Notes: generated by a model not told the origin, from the sequence alone. A DNA stretch of 64,000 bases from Paeniroseomonas aquatica (GCF_030409335.1 NZ_JAUFPN010000038.1:62001-126000), one strand, 5' to 3'. Numbered from the stretch's first letter, positions 9,032 to 18,548 are shown. Numbers and translations are program-made.

Positions 9032-10159
9032 TCAGAACCTGGCCCGGTCGTAGATCTCCGTCCGCAGCGCCTGCTCGAAGCGGTCCACGTCCACGCCGGT
9101 GCGCTGCACGATCTCGCGCCATTTCCGCAGATTGGCAAGGAAGGCCTCGATCACCGGCTCCGGGTTGCGGGCGCCGCGCTGGCGCGCCACGGCGATGGCG
9201 TTGCGGACCTCGTCACGGTTGTAGTCCTCGAGCAGCCGGGCCAGCGCCGGATCGGGCGGGAAGGTGGTCACGCCGCGCTCGCGCGCGCGGCGCTCCACCG
9301 TCTCGTCGTCGCGGACGTAGCCGACCGCGACCTGCGCCAGGGCGCGCGGGACCAGGCGCAGGAAGGCGGCGCGGTCCTCGGCGCGGATGCCGTTCCAGCT
9401 GTCGCGGTTGAAGGCGATCAGCGCGCCGCCGAAATACGCCCCCATCGGCAGGTCCACGACGTTCTTCGCCACATCCCACAGCGACAGCGTCTCGAGCCAG
9501 GCCACTGAGCCGATGACGCAGTCGAGCTGGCCGCGCTCGAGCGCCTCATAGGCCTCGGCGTTGGGGATGTTGACGCCGACGCCGCCCATGCGCTGCGCCC
9601 AGCGGCCATAGACATTGCCGGCCGCGCGCATCCGCAACCCGCGCAGGTCGTCCATGCTGCGAACCGGCTGGCGGCACATGACGCGGTATGGCGTGGTCGA
9701 GTAGGCGCCGATATAGACCGTGTTGTTGCGGCGATACTCGGCCAGGCAGTCCGGGCAGTTCAGCAGCACCGTCTCGTTGATGGCGCCCATCGTCGCCAGC
9801 GGATCGGCGGCGAGCAGCGCGAGGTCGCTCATCGCCGTGTTCAGCGGGATCTGGTTCGGGTGGTAGAGCGAGACGACGAAGCCGCCATCGACCAGCCCGG
9901 TGCGGATGGCCGAGAGCGTCGCCGGCCCGGCGACCAGCGAGCCGCCCGTGTGCAGCTGGATCCGCAGCGACCCGCCGGTCGCGCGCTCCGCCTCCTGGAA
10001 CAGCGGGATCAGCCCGTCGCGGTTGCTGCCGTGGCTGGGCGGCAGGTAGCTGGAATAGGTCAGCGCCCGCTGTTGCGCCGATGCGCCGGCCGGCAGCAGG
10101 CTGCCCAGCGCCAGCGCGGCGCCGGCCAGCAGGGTTGTCAGTCCCGATCGTCTCGTCAT
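9032..10159 (-). CDS. dctP: TRAP transporter solute-binding protein (DctP)
   Basis: The protein is about 375 residues with a Sec signal peptide (MTRRSGLTTLLAGAALALG... ending ASAQ). The DctP core includes the ligand-contact region DLRGLRMRAAGNVYGRWAQRMG and the segment EALERGQLDCVIGSV. The ATG at 10159 is preceded by GGGAGGAA. DctP captures an organic acid in the periplasm and delivers it to the DctQM permease. The dctM gene lies 50 bases upstream on the same strand; the matching dctQ is displaced to 14.2 kb. Confidence 0.9.
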   Translation of the reverse strand: MTRRSGLTTLLAGAALALGSLLPAGASAQQRALTYSSYLPPSHGSNRDGLIPLFQEAERATGGSLRIQLHTGGSLVAGPATLSAIRTGLVDGGFVVSLYHPNQIPLNTAMSDLALLAADPLATMGAINETVLLNCPDCLAEYRRNNTVYIGAYSTTPYRVMCRQPVRSMDDLRGLRMRAAGNVYGRWAQRMGGVGVNIPNAEAYEALERGQLDCVIGSVAWLETLSLWDVAKNVVDLPMGAYFGGALIAFNRDSWNGIRAEDRAAFLRLVPRALAQVAVGYVRDDETVERRARERGVTTFPPDPALARLLEDYNRDEVRNAIAVARQRGARNPEPVIEAFLANLRKWREIVQRTGVDVDRFEQALRTEIYDRARF

Positions 10160-10209
10160 CTCCGTTCCTCCCTTGTGGTTGATGGCCGGTCGCGCGCGGG
10201 GCGGCAGCC

Positions 10210-11520
10210 TCAGCGCCCCATCAGGTCCGGCAGCCAGAGCGAAATCTGCGGATAGGCGATCAGCAGCGCCATGATCACCGCCTCGGCCGCCAGGAACCAC
10301 AGCAGGCCGCGGAAGATCGTCGGCAGCGGCACCTCCTTGCCGACGATGCCGCTGACGACATAGGCGTTCATCCCCACCGGCGGCGTCAGCAGGCCGATCT
10401 CGAGATACTTGATGACCAGCACGCCGATCCACACCAGGTCGAGGTTGAGCGCCTGGAACATCGGCAGCAGCACCGGCAGCGTCAGCAGCATCAGCCCGAG
10501 CGGATCGAGGAAGCAGCCGAGAAACAGGTAGATCAGCGAGGCGCCGATCACCACCAGCAGCGGATCCACCGCCCAGCTTCCCATCAGCCCGGCAAGGAAG
10601 CCCGGCATCCCCGACAGCGCCAGGAAGCGCGACAGCAGCACCGCGCCGATGGCGATGAAGAAGATCGAGGCGGTCCCCTCCAGCGCCTCCATCACCGCCG
10701 CGCCCATCGCCGCGCGCGACATCCGGCCCTGCAGCGCGGCGATGCCGCAGGCGGCGAGCGCGCCGACCGCCGCCGCCTCGGTCGGCGTGGCGACGCCGCC
10801 ATAGAGGCTGCCGATCACCGCCAGCACCAGCACCGGGATCGGCCAGACCTGGCGCAGCGCGGCCAGCCGCTCGGCCCAGCCGGCCGGCTCCTCCGCGCGC
10901 GGCGCCAGCGCCGGGTTCAACCAGCAGCGCAGGATGATCATCGCCGCATAGACCGCCGCCGTCAGCAGCCCCGGCACGATGCCCGCGATCAGCAGCCGGC
11001 CGATCGGCTGCTCGGCGAAGATGCCGTAGAGCACCATCAGGATGCTCGGCGGGATGAGCGAGCCGAGGGTGCCGCTCGCCGCCACCACGGCGGTGGCGAG
11101 GCCGGGCTCGTAGCGCGCGCGCAGCATCTCCGGGATGGCGAGCCGGCCCATCGCCGCCGCCGTCGCCATCGAGGATCCCGAGGCGGCGGCGAAGCCCGCG
11201 GCGGCGAAATTGGTGGCGACCGCGAGCCCGCCCGGCAGGAAGCCCAGCCACAGCCGCGCGGCGCGGAACAGGCTGCCGGTCATGCCGGTGTGGTAGGCGA
11301 CCGCCCCCATCAGCAGGAACATCGGCACCGCCGAGAGCGACCAATGCGCGGCGAAGTCGAAGGGCAGCGCGCCGAGCGCGCCGAGCGCCGCCTGCGGGCT
11401 CCGCAGCACCGCGATGCCGACGACCGACACGCCGCCGAGGGCGACGCCGATCGGCACCCGCAGCGCGATCAGCACGAAGACGGCGCCGAGCCCGGCGAAG
11501 CCGATCTGCAGCGAGGTCAT
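10210..11520 (-). CDS. dctM: TRAP transporter large permease (DctM)
   Basis: This 436-residue integral membrane protein has 11-12 hydrophobic helices and the DctM landmarks AVPMFLLMGAVAYHTGM, ASGTLGSLIPPSILMVLYG and TPTEAAAVGALAA. It forms the sodium-driven channel of a TRAP system. The ATG at 11520 follows an arginine-rich upstream stretch that does not look coded. Usually a small DctQ gene sits directly before dctM; here a Bug receptor does instead. Confidence 0.92.
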   Translation of the reverse strand: MTSLQIGFAGLGAVFVLIALRVPIGVALGGVSVVGIAVLRSPQAALGALGALPFDFAAHWSLSAVPMFLLMGAVAYHTGMTGSLFRAARLWLGFLPGGLAVATNFAAAGFAAASGSSMATAAAMGRLAIPEMLRARYEPGLATAVVAASGTLGSLIPPSILMVLYGIFAEQPIGRLLIAGIVPGLLTAAVYAAMIILRCWLNPALAPRAEEPAGWAERLAALRQVWPIPVLVLAVIGSLYGGVATPTEAAAVGALAACGIAALQGRMSRAAMGAAVMEALEGTASIFFIAIGAVLLSRFLALSGMPGFLAGLMGSWAVDPLLVVIGASLIYLFLGCFLDPLGLMLLTLPVLLPMFQALNLDLVWIGVLVIKYLEIGLLTPPVGMNAYVVSGIVGKEVPLPTIFRGLLWFLAAEAVIMALLIAYPQISLWLPDLMGR

Positions 11521-11570
11521 GCGGCGGGTCCGGGCCGGGGGCGGCAGGGAGGCGGGCGGCGCTGCGGCAT

Positions 11571-12542
11571 CTACTCCACTCTGATCCCGGCCTCGCGGAT
11601 CAGCGATCGCCAGGTCGCGAGGTCGGCGGCGAGCAGCGCGCGCAGCTCCTCCGGCCCGCCCTGGCCCATCACCAGCCCGCGCGCTTCCCACTGGGCGCGG
11701 AAGGCGGGATCGGCGGTGGCGGCGCGCATTGCCGCGGCAAGGCGCGCGATGATCGGCTGCGGCGTGCCCGCCGGGGCGAAAAGCGCCTGCCAGAAACTCG
11801 CCTGCACGCCGGGCAGCGTCTCCTGCATCGCCGGCAGGTCGGGCATCAGCGCGATCCGCTCGCGCGCGGTGACGGCGATGGCGCGCGCGCGGCGGTCGGC
11901 CAGCAGCGGCGCCGCATCCGACACCGTGGCGAGGAAGGCGGGCAGCCGCCCGGCCGTCAGGTCCACCAGCGCCGGCGCCGCGCCGCGATAGGGCACATGC
12001 ACGAAGGGCGCGCCGGAGGCGCGGTGGATCATCTCGATCATCAGGTGGTTCACCGCGCCGATGCCCGAGCTGCCGAAGGTCAGCCCGCCCGGCGTGCGCC
12101 GCGCAAGGTCAAGGAAACCGGCGAAGTCGGCCGCCGGCACGTCGGGGTGGAGCACCAGGATGAAGGGCGTGTCGTAGAAATGCGCGATCGGCGCCAGTTC
12201 GCGCAGCGGGTCCTGCGGCACCAGCTGCGGCTGCAGCGCCGGCGCGATGGCGAGGCTCGCCGCGCCCATCAGCAGCGTGTAGCCGTCGGGGCGCGCGCGC
12301 ACGACATGGGCGGCGGCGATGGCCGCCGCCGCGCCGGTGCGGTTCTCCACCACCACCGGCTGGCCGAGCTCGCGCGCCAGCCGCTCGGCCGCCGCGCGCG
12401 TCGCCGTGTCGGTCAGCGCCCCGGCCGGATAGCCGGTGACGAGCGTGACCGGCCGCGCCGGCCAGGCCGCCTCCTGCGCGCGCGCTGCCGCCGGCGCGCC
12501 GAGTGCTGCCGCCAGCATTGTCCGCCTGCCGATGCCGCTCAT
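11571..12542 (-). CDS. Bug/TctC-family solute receptor
   Basis: This 323-residue receptor starts MSGIGRRTMLAAALGAPAAARAQ, a twin-arginine-type leader. It shows the Bug loops VTLVTGYPAGALTDTATR and VVVENRTGAAAAIAA. The start at 12542 is favoured by GGAGAGAGG directly upstream over the ATG five codons earlier. It sits just upstream of dctM on the same strand, so a TRAP permease and a tripartite-tricarboxylate-type receptor share one cluster. Whether it serves another, unlinked TctAB pair cannot be told. Confidence 0.9.
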   Translation of the reverse strand: MSGIGRRTMLAAALGAPAAARAQEAAWPARPVTLVTGYPAGALTDTATRAAAERLARELGQPVVVENRTGAAAAIAAAHVVRARPDGYTLLMGAASLAIAPALQPQLVPQDPLRELAPIAHFYDTPFILVLHPDVPAADFAGFLDLARRTPGGLTFGSSGIGAVNHLMIEMIHRASGAPFVHVPYRGAAPALVDLTAGRLPAFLATVSDAAPLLADRRARAIAVTARERIALMPDLPAMQETLPGVQASFWQALFAPAGTPQPIIARLAAAMRAATADPAFRAQWEARGLVMGQGGPEELRALLAADLATWRSLIREAGIRVE

Positions 12543-12634
12543 CGCCTCTCTCCCCATCCGCGCCCGCGCCGCGCGCCCCGTTGACGCATCATCGCCCCGC
12601 CCGCAGCCTGCGCGCGAAGAAGCAGGAGGACGCC

Positions 12635-14179
12635 ATGACCGAAAGCCCCGCCGAGCCCGGCATCCTTGGCGCCGCGGCGCTGACCGTCGCGGACCTGTTC
12701 CGCGACCGCGCGGCGCGGCACCGCGACCGCGTCGCGCTCGAACAGGATGGCCGGCGCTGGACCTATGGCGCGCTGGAGGAACGGGTGAACCGCCTCGCCC
12801 GCGCGCTCGCCGCGCGCGGCGTCGGGCGCGGCGAGCGCATCGCCGTGCTGTCGGAGAACCGGCACGAATTCGTCGAGGCCGAACTCGCCGCCGCCTCGCT
12901 CGGCGCCATCGTGGCCTGCCAGAACTGGCGCCAGTCGCGCGAGGAACTGGCCTATTGCCTCGCCCTCGCCGACCCTTGCCTGTGCCTGGTCTCGGAACGC
13001 TTCGAGGCGCGCCTGGCCGAGGCCGGCGGCGGCGCGCTGCCGGGCCTGGTCTTCGGCCCGCGCTACGAGGCGGCGCTGGCCGCCGAAAGCGCCGCGCCGC
13101 CGCCCGACCGCGCCGAGCCGGAGGACGGCCTCGTCATCCTCTACACCAGCGGCACCACCGGCATGCCGAAGGGCGCGCTGATCAGCCAGCGCGCCATGGC
13201 CGCGCGCGCCATCATCGCCCGCGCCGACCAGAGCGCCTTCCCCGAGGAGACCTTCGTCGCCTGGTCGCCGATGTTCCACATGGGCGCGACCGACAGCGCG
13301 CTGGCGGCGCTGATGCATGGCGGCAAGGTCATCATCCACGACGGCTTCGACCCGGCCGCCCTGGTCGCGGTGCTGGCGCGCGAGGAGCTCGGCTGGCTCT
13401 CGGTCATGCCCGGCACCGCCGAGCCGCTGCTCGAGGAACTGCGCCGCACCGGCGCGCGCCCGCGCGGGGTCCGGCTGGTCGGCGCCATGGCCGACCTGAT
13501 CGCGCCGGCCGCCATCGCCGAGCTGACCGAAAGGCTGCAGGCGCCGTTCCGCAACACCTTCGGCTCGACCGAGACCGGCCCCGGCCCGGCCAGCCGCGGC
13601 CGCATCCCGGTGGGCGCGACGCCGGCGCGGCTGTCGAAGGTGCAGAGCTCCTACTGCCGCATCCGCCTGGTGGACTCCGAGGACCGCGAGGTGCCCGACG
13701 GCGAGCCCGGCGAGGTCGCCTTCCGCGGCCCGAGCCTGTTCAGCGGCTACTGGCGCGCGCCCGAGACCAATGCGCGCGACTTCCGCGGCGGCTGGTTCCA
13801 CATGGGCGACGTGATGCGGCGCAACCCGGACGGCACGCTCGATTTCGTGGACCGGGTGAAATACCTCATCAAGTCGGGCGGCGAGAACATCTACCCGGCC
13901 GAGATCGAGCGCGTGCTGCTCGCCTCCCCGCGGGTGAGCGAGGCGGTGGTGGTGCGCCGCCCCGACGCCCGCTGGGGGGAGGTGCCGGTGGCCTTCGTCG
14001 CCCGCCGCGACGCGGCACTGACCGAGGCCGAGCTGATCGCCGCCTGCCGCGCCGCCATCGCCGGCTACAAGGTGCCCAAGGAGATCCGCTTCATCGAGGA
14101 AGCCGCGCTGCCGCGCAGCACCACCGGCAAGATCCGCCGCCACGAGCTGGAGGCGCTGCTGTCCCCGCCTCCCGCCTGA
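12635..14179 (+). CDS. Acyl-CoA synthetase / CoA ligase (class I adenylate-forming)
   Basis: This 514-residue enzyme shows the adenylation motifs in order: P-loop YTSGTTGMPKG, NTFGSTETG, GGWFHMGDV, DRVKYLIKSGGENIYPAEIE and the C-terminal catalytic Lys in LPRSTTGKIRR. It activates a carboxylic acid to acyl-AMP and then acyl-CoA. The ATG at 12635 follows CAGGAGGACGCC. It is the only + strand gene between the two blocks of - strand transport genes, and its substrate is probably the acid they import. Confidence 0.92.
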   Translation: MTESPAEPGILGAAALTVADLFRDRAARHRDRVALEQDGRRWTYGALEERVNRLARALAARGVGRGERIAVLSENRHEFVEAELAAASLGAIVACQNWRQSREELAYCLALADPCLCLVSERFEARLAEAGGGALPGLVFGPRYEAALAAESAAPPPDRAEPEDGLVILYTSGTTGMPKGALISQRAMAARAIIARADQSAFPEETFVAWSPMFHMGATDSALAALMHGGKVIIHDGFDPAALVAVLAREELGWLSVMPGTAEPLLEELRRTGARPRGVRLVGAMADLIAPAAIAELTERLQAPFRNTFGSTETGPGPASRGRIPVGATPARLSKVQSSYCRIRLVDSEDREVPDGEPGEVAFRGPSLFSGYWRAPETNARDFRGGWFHMGDVMRRNPDGTLDFVDRVKYLIKSGGENIYPAEIERVLLASPRVSEAVVVRRPDARWGEVPVAFVARRDAALTEAELIAACRAAIAGYKVPKEIRFIEEAALPRSTTGKIRRHELEALLSPPPA

Positions 14180-14211
14180 ACCGGCGGGCATCGCCCAGGG
14201 CGCGGCGCGCG

Positions 14212-14715
14212 TCACGGCGCCGGCGCCCGGGGCGGCGCCACCTCGCGCACGGCCTGCAGCAGCATCCACGCCGCCATCGACCAGGTGCCGAGCGGCACCG
14301 CCCAGCGCGTCGGCCAGATCAGCACGTCGAACGCGACCGCGCCGGTGGCCTCGCCGACCTGCGTCATCTCCCACGCCTCCTCGGCGCCGGCCCAGCCGAA
14401 GGCGGCCAAATAGACGGCCGAGAGCAGCAGCGCCGCCGCCTCCACCCCGCGGCGCGCGGGCGCCGGCAGCGCGTCGGTGAACAGCGTCACCGCGATGTGG
14501 TGGCGCTTGCGCTGCACATGGGCGAAGGGGAAGAACACCGCGGCCGCCATGAAGTAGTAGGAGACCATCTCGAGCGTGCCGGGCACCGGCCAGCGGAACA
14601 GGAATTTCAGCGTCACGTCGAGCGTGACGTTGACCATCATCAGCAGCAGCGCCGCCCCGGCGATCCACAGCATCGCCGCGGTGGCGGCATCGAGCGCGCC
14701 TTCGGCGGTCCGCAT
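14212..14715 (-). CDS. dctQ: TRAP transporter small permease (DctQ)
   Basis: This 167-residue protein has four hydrophobic helices. It contains the DctQ pattern of a Glu in the second helix region (WPVPGTLEMVSYYFMAAAVFFPFAHVQRKRHHIAV). DctQ couples with DctM. Here it is separated from dctM by a Bug receptor and an opposite-strand ligase, about 2.7 kb, which is unusual. Convergent with the ligase, 32 bases apart. Confidence 0.85.
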   Translation of the reverse strand: MRTAEGALDAATAAMLWIAGAALLLMMVNVTLDVTLKFLFRWPVPGTLEMVSYYFMAAAVFFPFAHVQRKRHHIAVTLFTDALPAPARRGVEAAALLLSAVYLAAFGWAGAEEAWEMTQVGEATGAVAFDVLIWPTRWAVPLGTWSMAAWMLLQAVREVAPPRAPAP

Positions 14716-14734
14716 GACCGCGCCCCGCTGCCGC

Positions 14735-15895
14735 TCACAGCCCCATGCGGCGGGCGATGATCCCGCGCATGATCTCGCTGGTGCCGCCGCCGATGGTGCC
14801 CACGCGCGCGTCGCGGAAATACATCTGCATGTCGTGGTCCATCATGTAGCCGGCCCCGCCCATGATCTGGATGCCCATGTCGGCGCAGCGGCTGTTGTTC
14901 TCGGTCGCCACGACCTTGGCGATCGTGGTCTCGCTCACCGGGTCGAGGCCGGCATCCATCATCTCCGCCGCGCGGTAGGTCAGGGCGCGCGCCGCCTCGG
15001 CCATCATCCGCATGTCGGCGAATTTGTGCGCCACCGCCTGGAACTCGGTGATCCGGCGGCCGAAGGCGGTGCGGTCCAGCGCGAATTCGCGGGCGTCGTC
15101 GATGATGCGCTGGCAGTTGCCGCTCGCCGCCGCGGCGAGGCAGAGCCGCTCGACATTGAGCCCGCGCATCAGGTTGCTCCAGCCCTGGCCGCGCCCGCCC
15201 AGCATGCGCGCGGCGGGCACGCGCACATCGTCGAAGAACACCTCGTTCACATGGATCATCCGCCGCCCGAGTGCGCGCAGCGGCCGGATGGTCAGCCCCG
15301 GGCTGCGCGCATCCACCAGGAACACGGTGATACCGCGATGGCCGGCATCGGCCTCGGTCTTGGTCACCACCGCGAGGTGGTGCGCGACATGGGCGCAGGT
15401 GATGTAGATCTTCTGCCCGGTGATGACGAAGCCGTCGCCGTCCTGCACCGCGCGGGTGCGGATCGCCGCCGCGTCCGACCCGGTATGCGGCTCGGTCAGG
15501 CAGAAGGCGAGCCGGGTCTCGCCGCGCAGCAGGCCCGGCATGATCTCCGCCTTCAGCGCCTCGGACGCGCCGAGCAGCTGCCGCCCGCCATAGATCGCCG
15601 TGGTCAGCCAGGCCGAGGCCATCTGCGCGCTGTGCCAGGAGACCGCCTCGACGAAGACCGCGAGGTCCTTGAACGAGCCGCCTGCGCCGCCGATCGCCGT
15701 GGGGAAGGGCAGGCCGAGCCAGCCGTCCCGCGCCAGCGCCTCATAGGCCTCGAGGGGGAACTCGCCGGCCTCGTCGAGGGCGCGGATGCGCTCGCGCGGC
15801 AGCACGCGGGCGAGCAGCGCCTGCACGCTGTCGCGCATCATGCGCTGTTCGTCGGTCAGGCCGAAATCGCGCCCCGGATCCTGCATCGCCATCAT
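14735..15895 (-). CDS. Acyl-CoA dehydrogenase family protein (GGGTSEI type)
   Basis: This 386-residue ACAD has the middle-domain motif AFCLTEPHTGSDAAAI, FVITGQKIYITCAH, and the C-terminal RTAFGRRITEFQAVAHKFADM. The end reads RDARVGTIGGGTSEIMRG, so Gly stands where medium-chain enzymes have the catalytic Glu (YEGTS). The same feature is seen in subunits of ring- and side-chain-degrading ACADs. Its start overlaps the 3' end of the upstream dioxygenase gene by 4 bases. Confidence 0.9.
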   Translation of the reverse strand: MMAMQDPGRDFGLTDEQRMMRDSVQALLARVLPRERIRALDEAGEFPLEAYEALARDGWLGLPFPTAIGGAGGSFKDLAVFVEAVSWHSAQMASAWLTTAIYGGRQLLGASEALKAEIMPGLLRGETRLAFCLTEPHTGSDAAAIRTRAVQDGDGFVITGQKIYITCAHVAHHLAVVTKTEADAGHRGITVFLVDARSPGLTIRPLRALGRRMIHVNEVFFDDVRVPAARMLGGRGQGWSNLMRGLNVERLCLAAAASGNCQRIIDDAREFALDRTAFGRRITEFQAVAHKFADMRMMAEAARALTYRAAEMMDAGLDPVSETTIAKVVATENNSRCADMGIQIMGGAGYMMDHDMQMYFRDARVGTIGGGTSEIMRGIIARRMGL

Positions 15896-16881
15896 CCTTC
15901 CCCCTGCGCGCCCGCCAGCGCCGCCGCGCGTCCCGCCGCCGCGCGCGCCCCGGCGACGATGCGCGCCACCACCTCCCCCGCCGGGGGCAGGTCGTCGATC
16001 AGGCCCACCGCCTGGCCGGCCCAGACCAGCCCCTCGTCGAGCGCGCCGCCGACCGCGGCGCGTTCATTCGCCGCCCAGTCCACCATGGCGAGCACGCTGT
16101 CGCGGTCCGCCCCCGCCTTCTCCGCCGCCTGGATGCGGCGGGTCCAGGCGCTGTCCAGCACCCGGCCGGGCATGCCGAGGCTCTGCTTGATGACCAGCGT
16201 GTCCTCGGGCTGCGCCGCCAGCAGCGCCGCCTTGTAGCGTTCATGCGCCGCCGCCTCGCGGGTGGCGACGAAGCGCGTGCCGAGCTCGATCCCGTCCGCG
16301 CCGAGCGCCAGCGCCGCGGCCAGGCCGCGCCCGTCCACGATGCCCCCGCTCGCCAGCACCGGGATGCCGACGGCATCGACCACCATCGGCACCGCCACCA
16401 TCGTCGTCAGGTCCGAACGGCCGAGATGGCCGCCGCCCTCGTAGCCCACCGTCGCCACCACGTCGGCGCCGGCCTGTTCCGCCTTGCGCGCCTGCTCGGC
16501 GCCGGCCACCAGCACCAGGGTGCGGGTGCCGGTGCCCGCCAGCCGGTCGATCCAGGGCCGCGGATTGCCCGCGGTGAAGGAGAGCACCGGCACGCCTTCC
16601 TCGACCGAGAGATCCACCAGCGCCGAGATGTCGATCCGCCCGATCGGGAAGTTCACCGCGAAGGGCGCCGAGGTCAGCGCCTTGGCCTTGCGGATCTCGG
16701 CGCGCAGCAGCTCGGGCTGGTGCAGCCCGGCCATGGCGATCTGGCCGAGGCCGCCGGCCGCCGAGACCGCCGCCGCCAGCTCCGCCCGCGCAACGCGCGC
16801 GAGCCCGCCCTGCACGATCGGGTAGCGGATGCCGAGCACGCGCGTCGCGCGCGTCTCCATCCGGTCGGCGGCGCCGTTCAT
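15892..16881 (-). CDS. Nitronate monooxygenase / 2-nitropropane dioxygenase-like FMN protein
   Basis: This 329-residue TIM-barrel flavoprotein shows PIVQGGLARVARAELAAAVSAAGGLGQI, the GYEGGGHLGR loop and the phosphate-binding segment ASGGIVDGRGLAAALALGADGIELGTRF. Family members oxidise nitronates or act as FMN-dependent enoyl reductases. The position inside a beta-oxidation operon favours a role as an FMN oxidoreductase on a CoA ester rather than nitroalkane detoxification, but this is inference. It overlaps the downstream ACAD by 4 bases. Confidence 0.88.
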   Translation of the reverse strand: MNGAADRMETRATRVLGIRYPIVQGGLARVARAELAAAVSAAGGLGQIAMAGLHQPELLRAEIRKAKALTSAPFAVNFPIGRIDISALVDLSVEEGVPVLSFTAGNPRPWIDRLAGTGTRTLVLVAGAEQARKAEQAGADVVATVGYEGGGHLGRSDLTTMVAVPMVVDAVGIPVLASGGIVDGRGLAAALALGADGIELGTRFVATREAAAHERYKAALLAAQPEDTLVIKQSLGMPGRVLDSAWTRRIQAAEKAGADRDSVLAMVDWAANERAAVGGALDEGLVWAGQAVGLIDDLPPAGEVVARIVAGARAAAGRAAALAGAQGEG

Positions 16882-16888
16882 CGCGCGC

Positions 16889-17356
16889 TCAGCCCGGCCG
16901 GCGGCGATAGAGCAGGGTGGCGCGCATCTCCTGCGCCACCGTGCCGTCCTGCTTCACGCAGCGCCGGTCGAGCGTGACCGTGCCGCGGTCCGGCTTGCTC
17001 GATTCCTTCTTCGCCACCACCTTCGCTACCATCCGGATGGTGTCGCCGTGCTTGACCGGGGAGAGCATCTTCCAGCCGTCGATCTGCAGCAGCGCGAGCA
17101 GCGTGCCGTCATTGATGCCGCTGGCGTAGGTGAGGCCGCCCATCACCGCATAGACCAGCGGCCCATGGGCGATCGGCTCGCCGAACTGGGTGGTGCGGCA
17201 ATACTCGAAATTGGTGTGGACCTCGTTGAAGTCGCCCGACAGGCAGGCGAAGTTGACGATGTCGGTGGAGGTGATGGTGCGCGCCGGCGTCGTCAGCTCC
17301 TGGCCGATCTCGAAATCCTCGAAATACATCCCGCGCGGCTTGCCTGCGGTGGTCAT
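16889..17356 (-). CDS. MaoC-like (R)-specific enoyl-CoA hydratase
   Basis: This 155-residue hot-dog fold protein has the hydratase motif FACLSGDFNEVHTN, where Asp and His form the catalytic pair, and the substrate loop FGEPIAHGPLVYAVMGG. It hydrates a trans-2-enoyl-CoA. The start at 17356 follows AGGAGGAACGGAGC; the open frame upstream is only a shadow of the thiolase gene. It lies between the thiolase-like and dioxygenase-like genes on the same strand. In igr-type modules such a hydratase makes the substrate for the thiolase-like aldolase. Confidence 0.9.
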   Translation of the reverse strand: MTTAGKPRGMYFEDFEIGQELTTPARTITSTDIVNFACLSGDFNEVHTNFEYCRTTQFGEPIAHGPLVYAVMGGLTYASGINDGTLLALLQIDGWKMLSPVKHGDTIRMVAKVVAKKESSKPDRGTVTLDRRCVKQDGTVAQEMRATLLYRRRPG

Positions 17357-17369
17357 GCTCCGTTCCTCC

Positions 17370-18548
17370 TCACGCCTTGTCCTTGCCGAGCAGCATCGTG
17401 CAGTGCGAGGACAGGATGCCGCCCTCATTGTGCACCAGCGCGATCTCGGCGCCTTCCACCTGCCGCGCGCCGAGGCCGCCGCGCAGCTGGCGCACCGCCT
17501 CGACGATGCCGAACAGCCCGCCCGCCGCGCCCGCATGGGCGTGGGAGAGCATGCCGCCATGGGTGTTCACCGGCACCGCGCCGCCGCCGATCGCCGCCCG
17601 CCCGTCGAGCCAGTAGCGGCCGCCCTCGCCGCGCGGGCAGAGCCCGAGCTCCTCGGCCTCGATGATCGGCACGATGCTGAAGCAGTCGTACAGCTCGGCC
17701 ACGTCGATGTCCGCCGGGCCGAGCCCGGCCATGCGATAGGCCGCAGCCCCCGAGCGCGTCGCGCCGAACTCGGTCAGGCTCGGCGCGCACATGATGTGCT
17801 CATGCGTGTGGAACTCGCCGATGCCGAGCAGGTAGGCCGGCTTCGCGCGCAGGTCGGCCGCCCGCTCGGCCGAGGTGACGATGAAGGCGCCCCCGGCATC
17901 GGAGATCAGGCAGCAATCGAGCATGCCGAGCGGATCGGCGATCGGCTTGGCCGCGAGCACCTGCTCGCGCGTCAGCGGGGCCTTCATGTGGGCGTTGGGG
18001 TGCAGCAGCGCGTGCCGGCGCGTGGTCGCGGCCACCTCGGCCATCTGCTCGCGCGTGGTGCCGTATTCCAGCATGTGGCGGCGCGCGATCATGGCGTAGA
18101 AGCCGGGGATCGAGGATCCGTAGGGCTGCTCGAAATACGGGTGGCCGACCGCGGTCAGCGCCGCCACCGCCTGGTCGCGGCTCTGGCCGGTGGCGCGGTT
18201 CTCGCCGGCGGTCACCAGCACCACCTCGGCCTGGCCGGCGACGATCGCCTCGGCGGCGTGCTTCAGCATCACCGCCGGCGTCGCCCCGCCCACCACGAGG
18301 GAGGCGTTGAAGCGCGGCTGCAGGCCGAGATACTCGCACAGCACCGAACCCAGCATGAAATAGGGCTCGGTGAAGGAATAGGCGGTCAGCAGCCCGTCGA
18401 TGTCCGACGGCTTCAGACCGGCATCGTCCAGCGCGCGCTTCGCCGCCTGGGCATTCAGCCCGAGTCCGGTCATGGCCGGCACCTTGCCGATGTCGGATTC
18501 GCCGACGCCGACGATCGCCACCCGGTTCCGCAGGCTCGTCTCGCTCAT
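17370..18548 (-). CDS. Thiolase-like protein (Ltp2/SCP-x type), nucleophile cysteine absent
   Basis: This 392-residue protein has the thiolase fold (VAIVGVGESDIGK; SDAGGAFIVTSAERA; VPVNTHGGMLSHAHAGAAGG). The position of the first active-site Cys in true thiolases (usually in a CAGG/CASG context) reads VVGGATPA here, so classical thiolysis is unlikely. A conserved Tyr-Asp-Cys-Phe (VAELYDCFSIVP) is present. Proteins of this kind, such as Ltp2, act as retro-aldolases with a DUF35 partner, and such a partner is encoded at 19732-20148. This fits carbon-carbon cleavage of a hydroxyacyl-CoA side chain. Confidence 0.85.
   Translation of the reverse strand: MSETSLRNRVAIVGVGESDIGKVPAMTGLGLNAQAAKRALDDAGLKPSDIDGLLTAYSFTEPYFMLGSVLCEYLGLQPRFNASLVVGGATPAVMLKHAAEAIVAGQAEVVLVTAGENRATGQSRDQAVAALTAVGHPYFEQPYGSSIPGFYAMIARRHMLEYGTTREQMAEVAATTRRHALLHPNAHMKAPLTREQVLAAKPIADPLGMLDCCLISDAGGAFIVTSAERAADLRAKPAYLLGIGEFHTHEHIMCAPSLTEFGATRSGAAAYRMAGLGPADIDVAELYDCFSIVPIIEAEELGLCPRGEGGRYWLDGRAAIGGGAVPVNTHGGMLSHAHAGAAGGLFGIVEAVRQLRGGLGARQVEGAEIALVHNEGGILSSHCTMLLGKDKA

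Noticed and set aside
12539-14668. Open - strand frame of about 700 codons opposite the ligase and overlapping dctQ
   Set aside because: Low-complexity Ala/Arg/Gly composition and full overlap with a well-supported ligase and DctQ.
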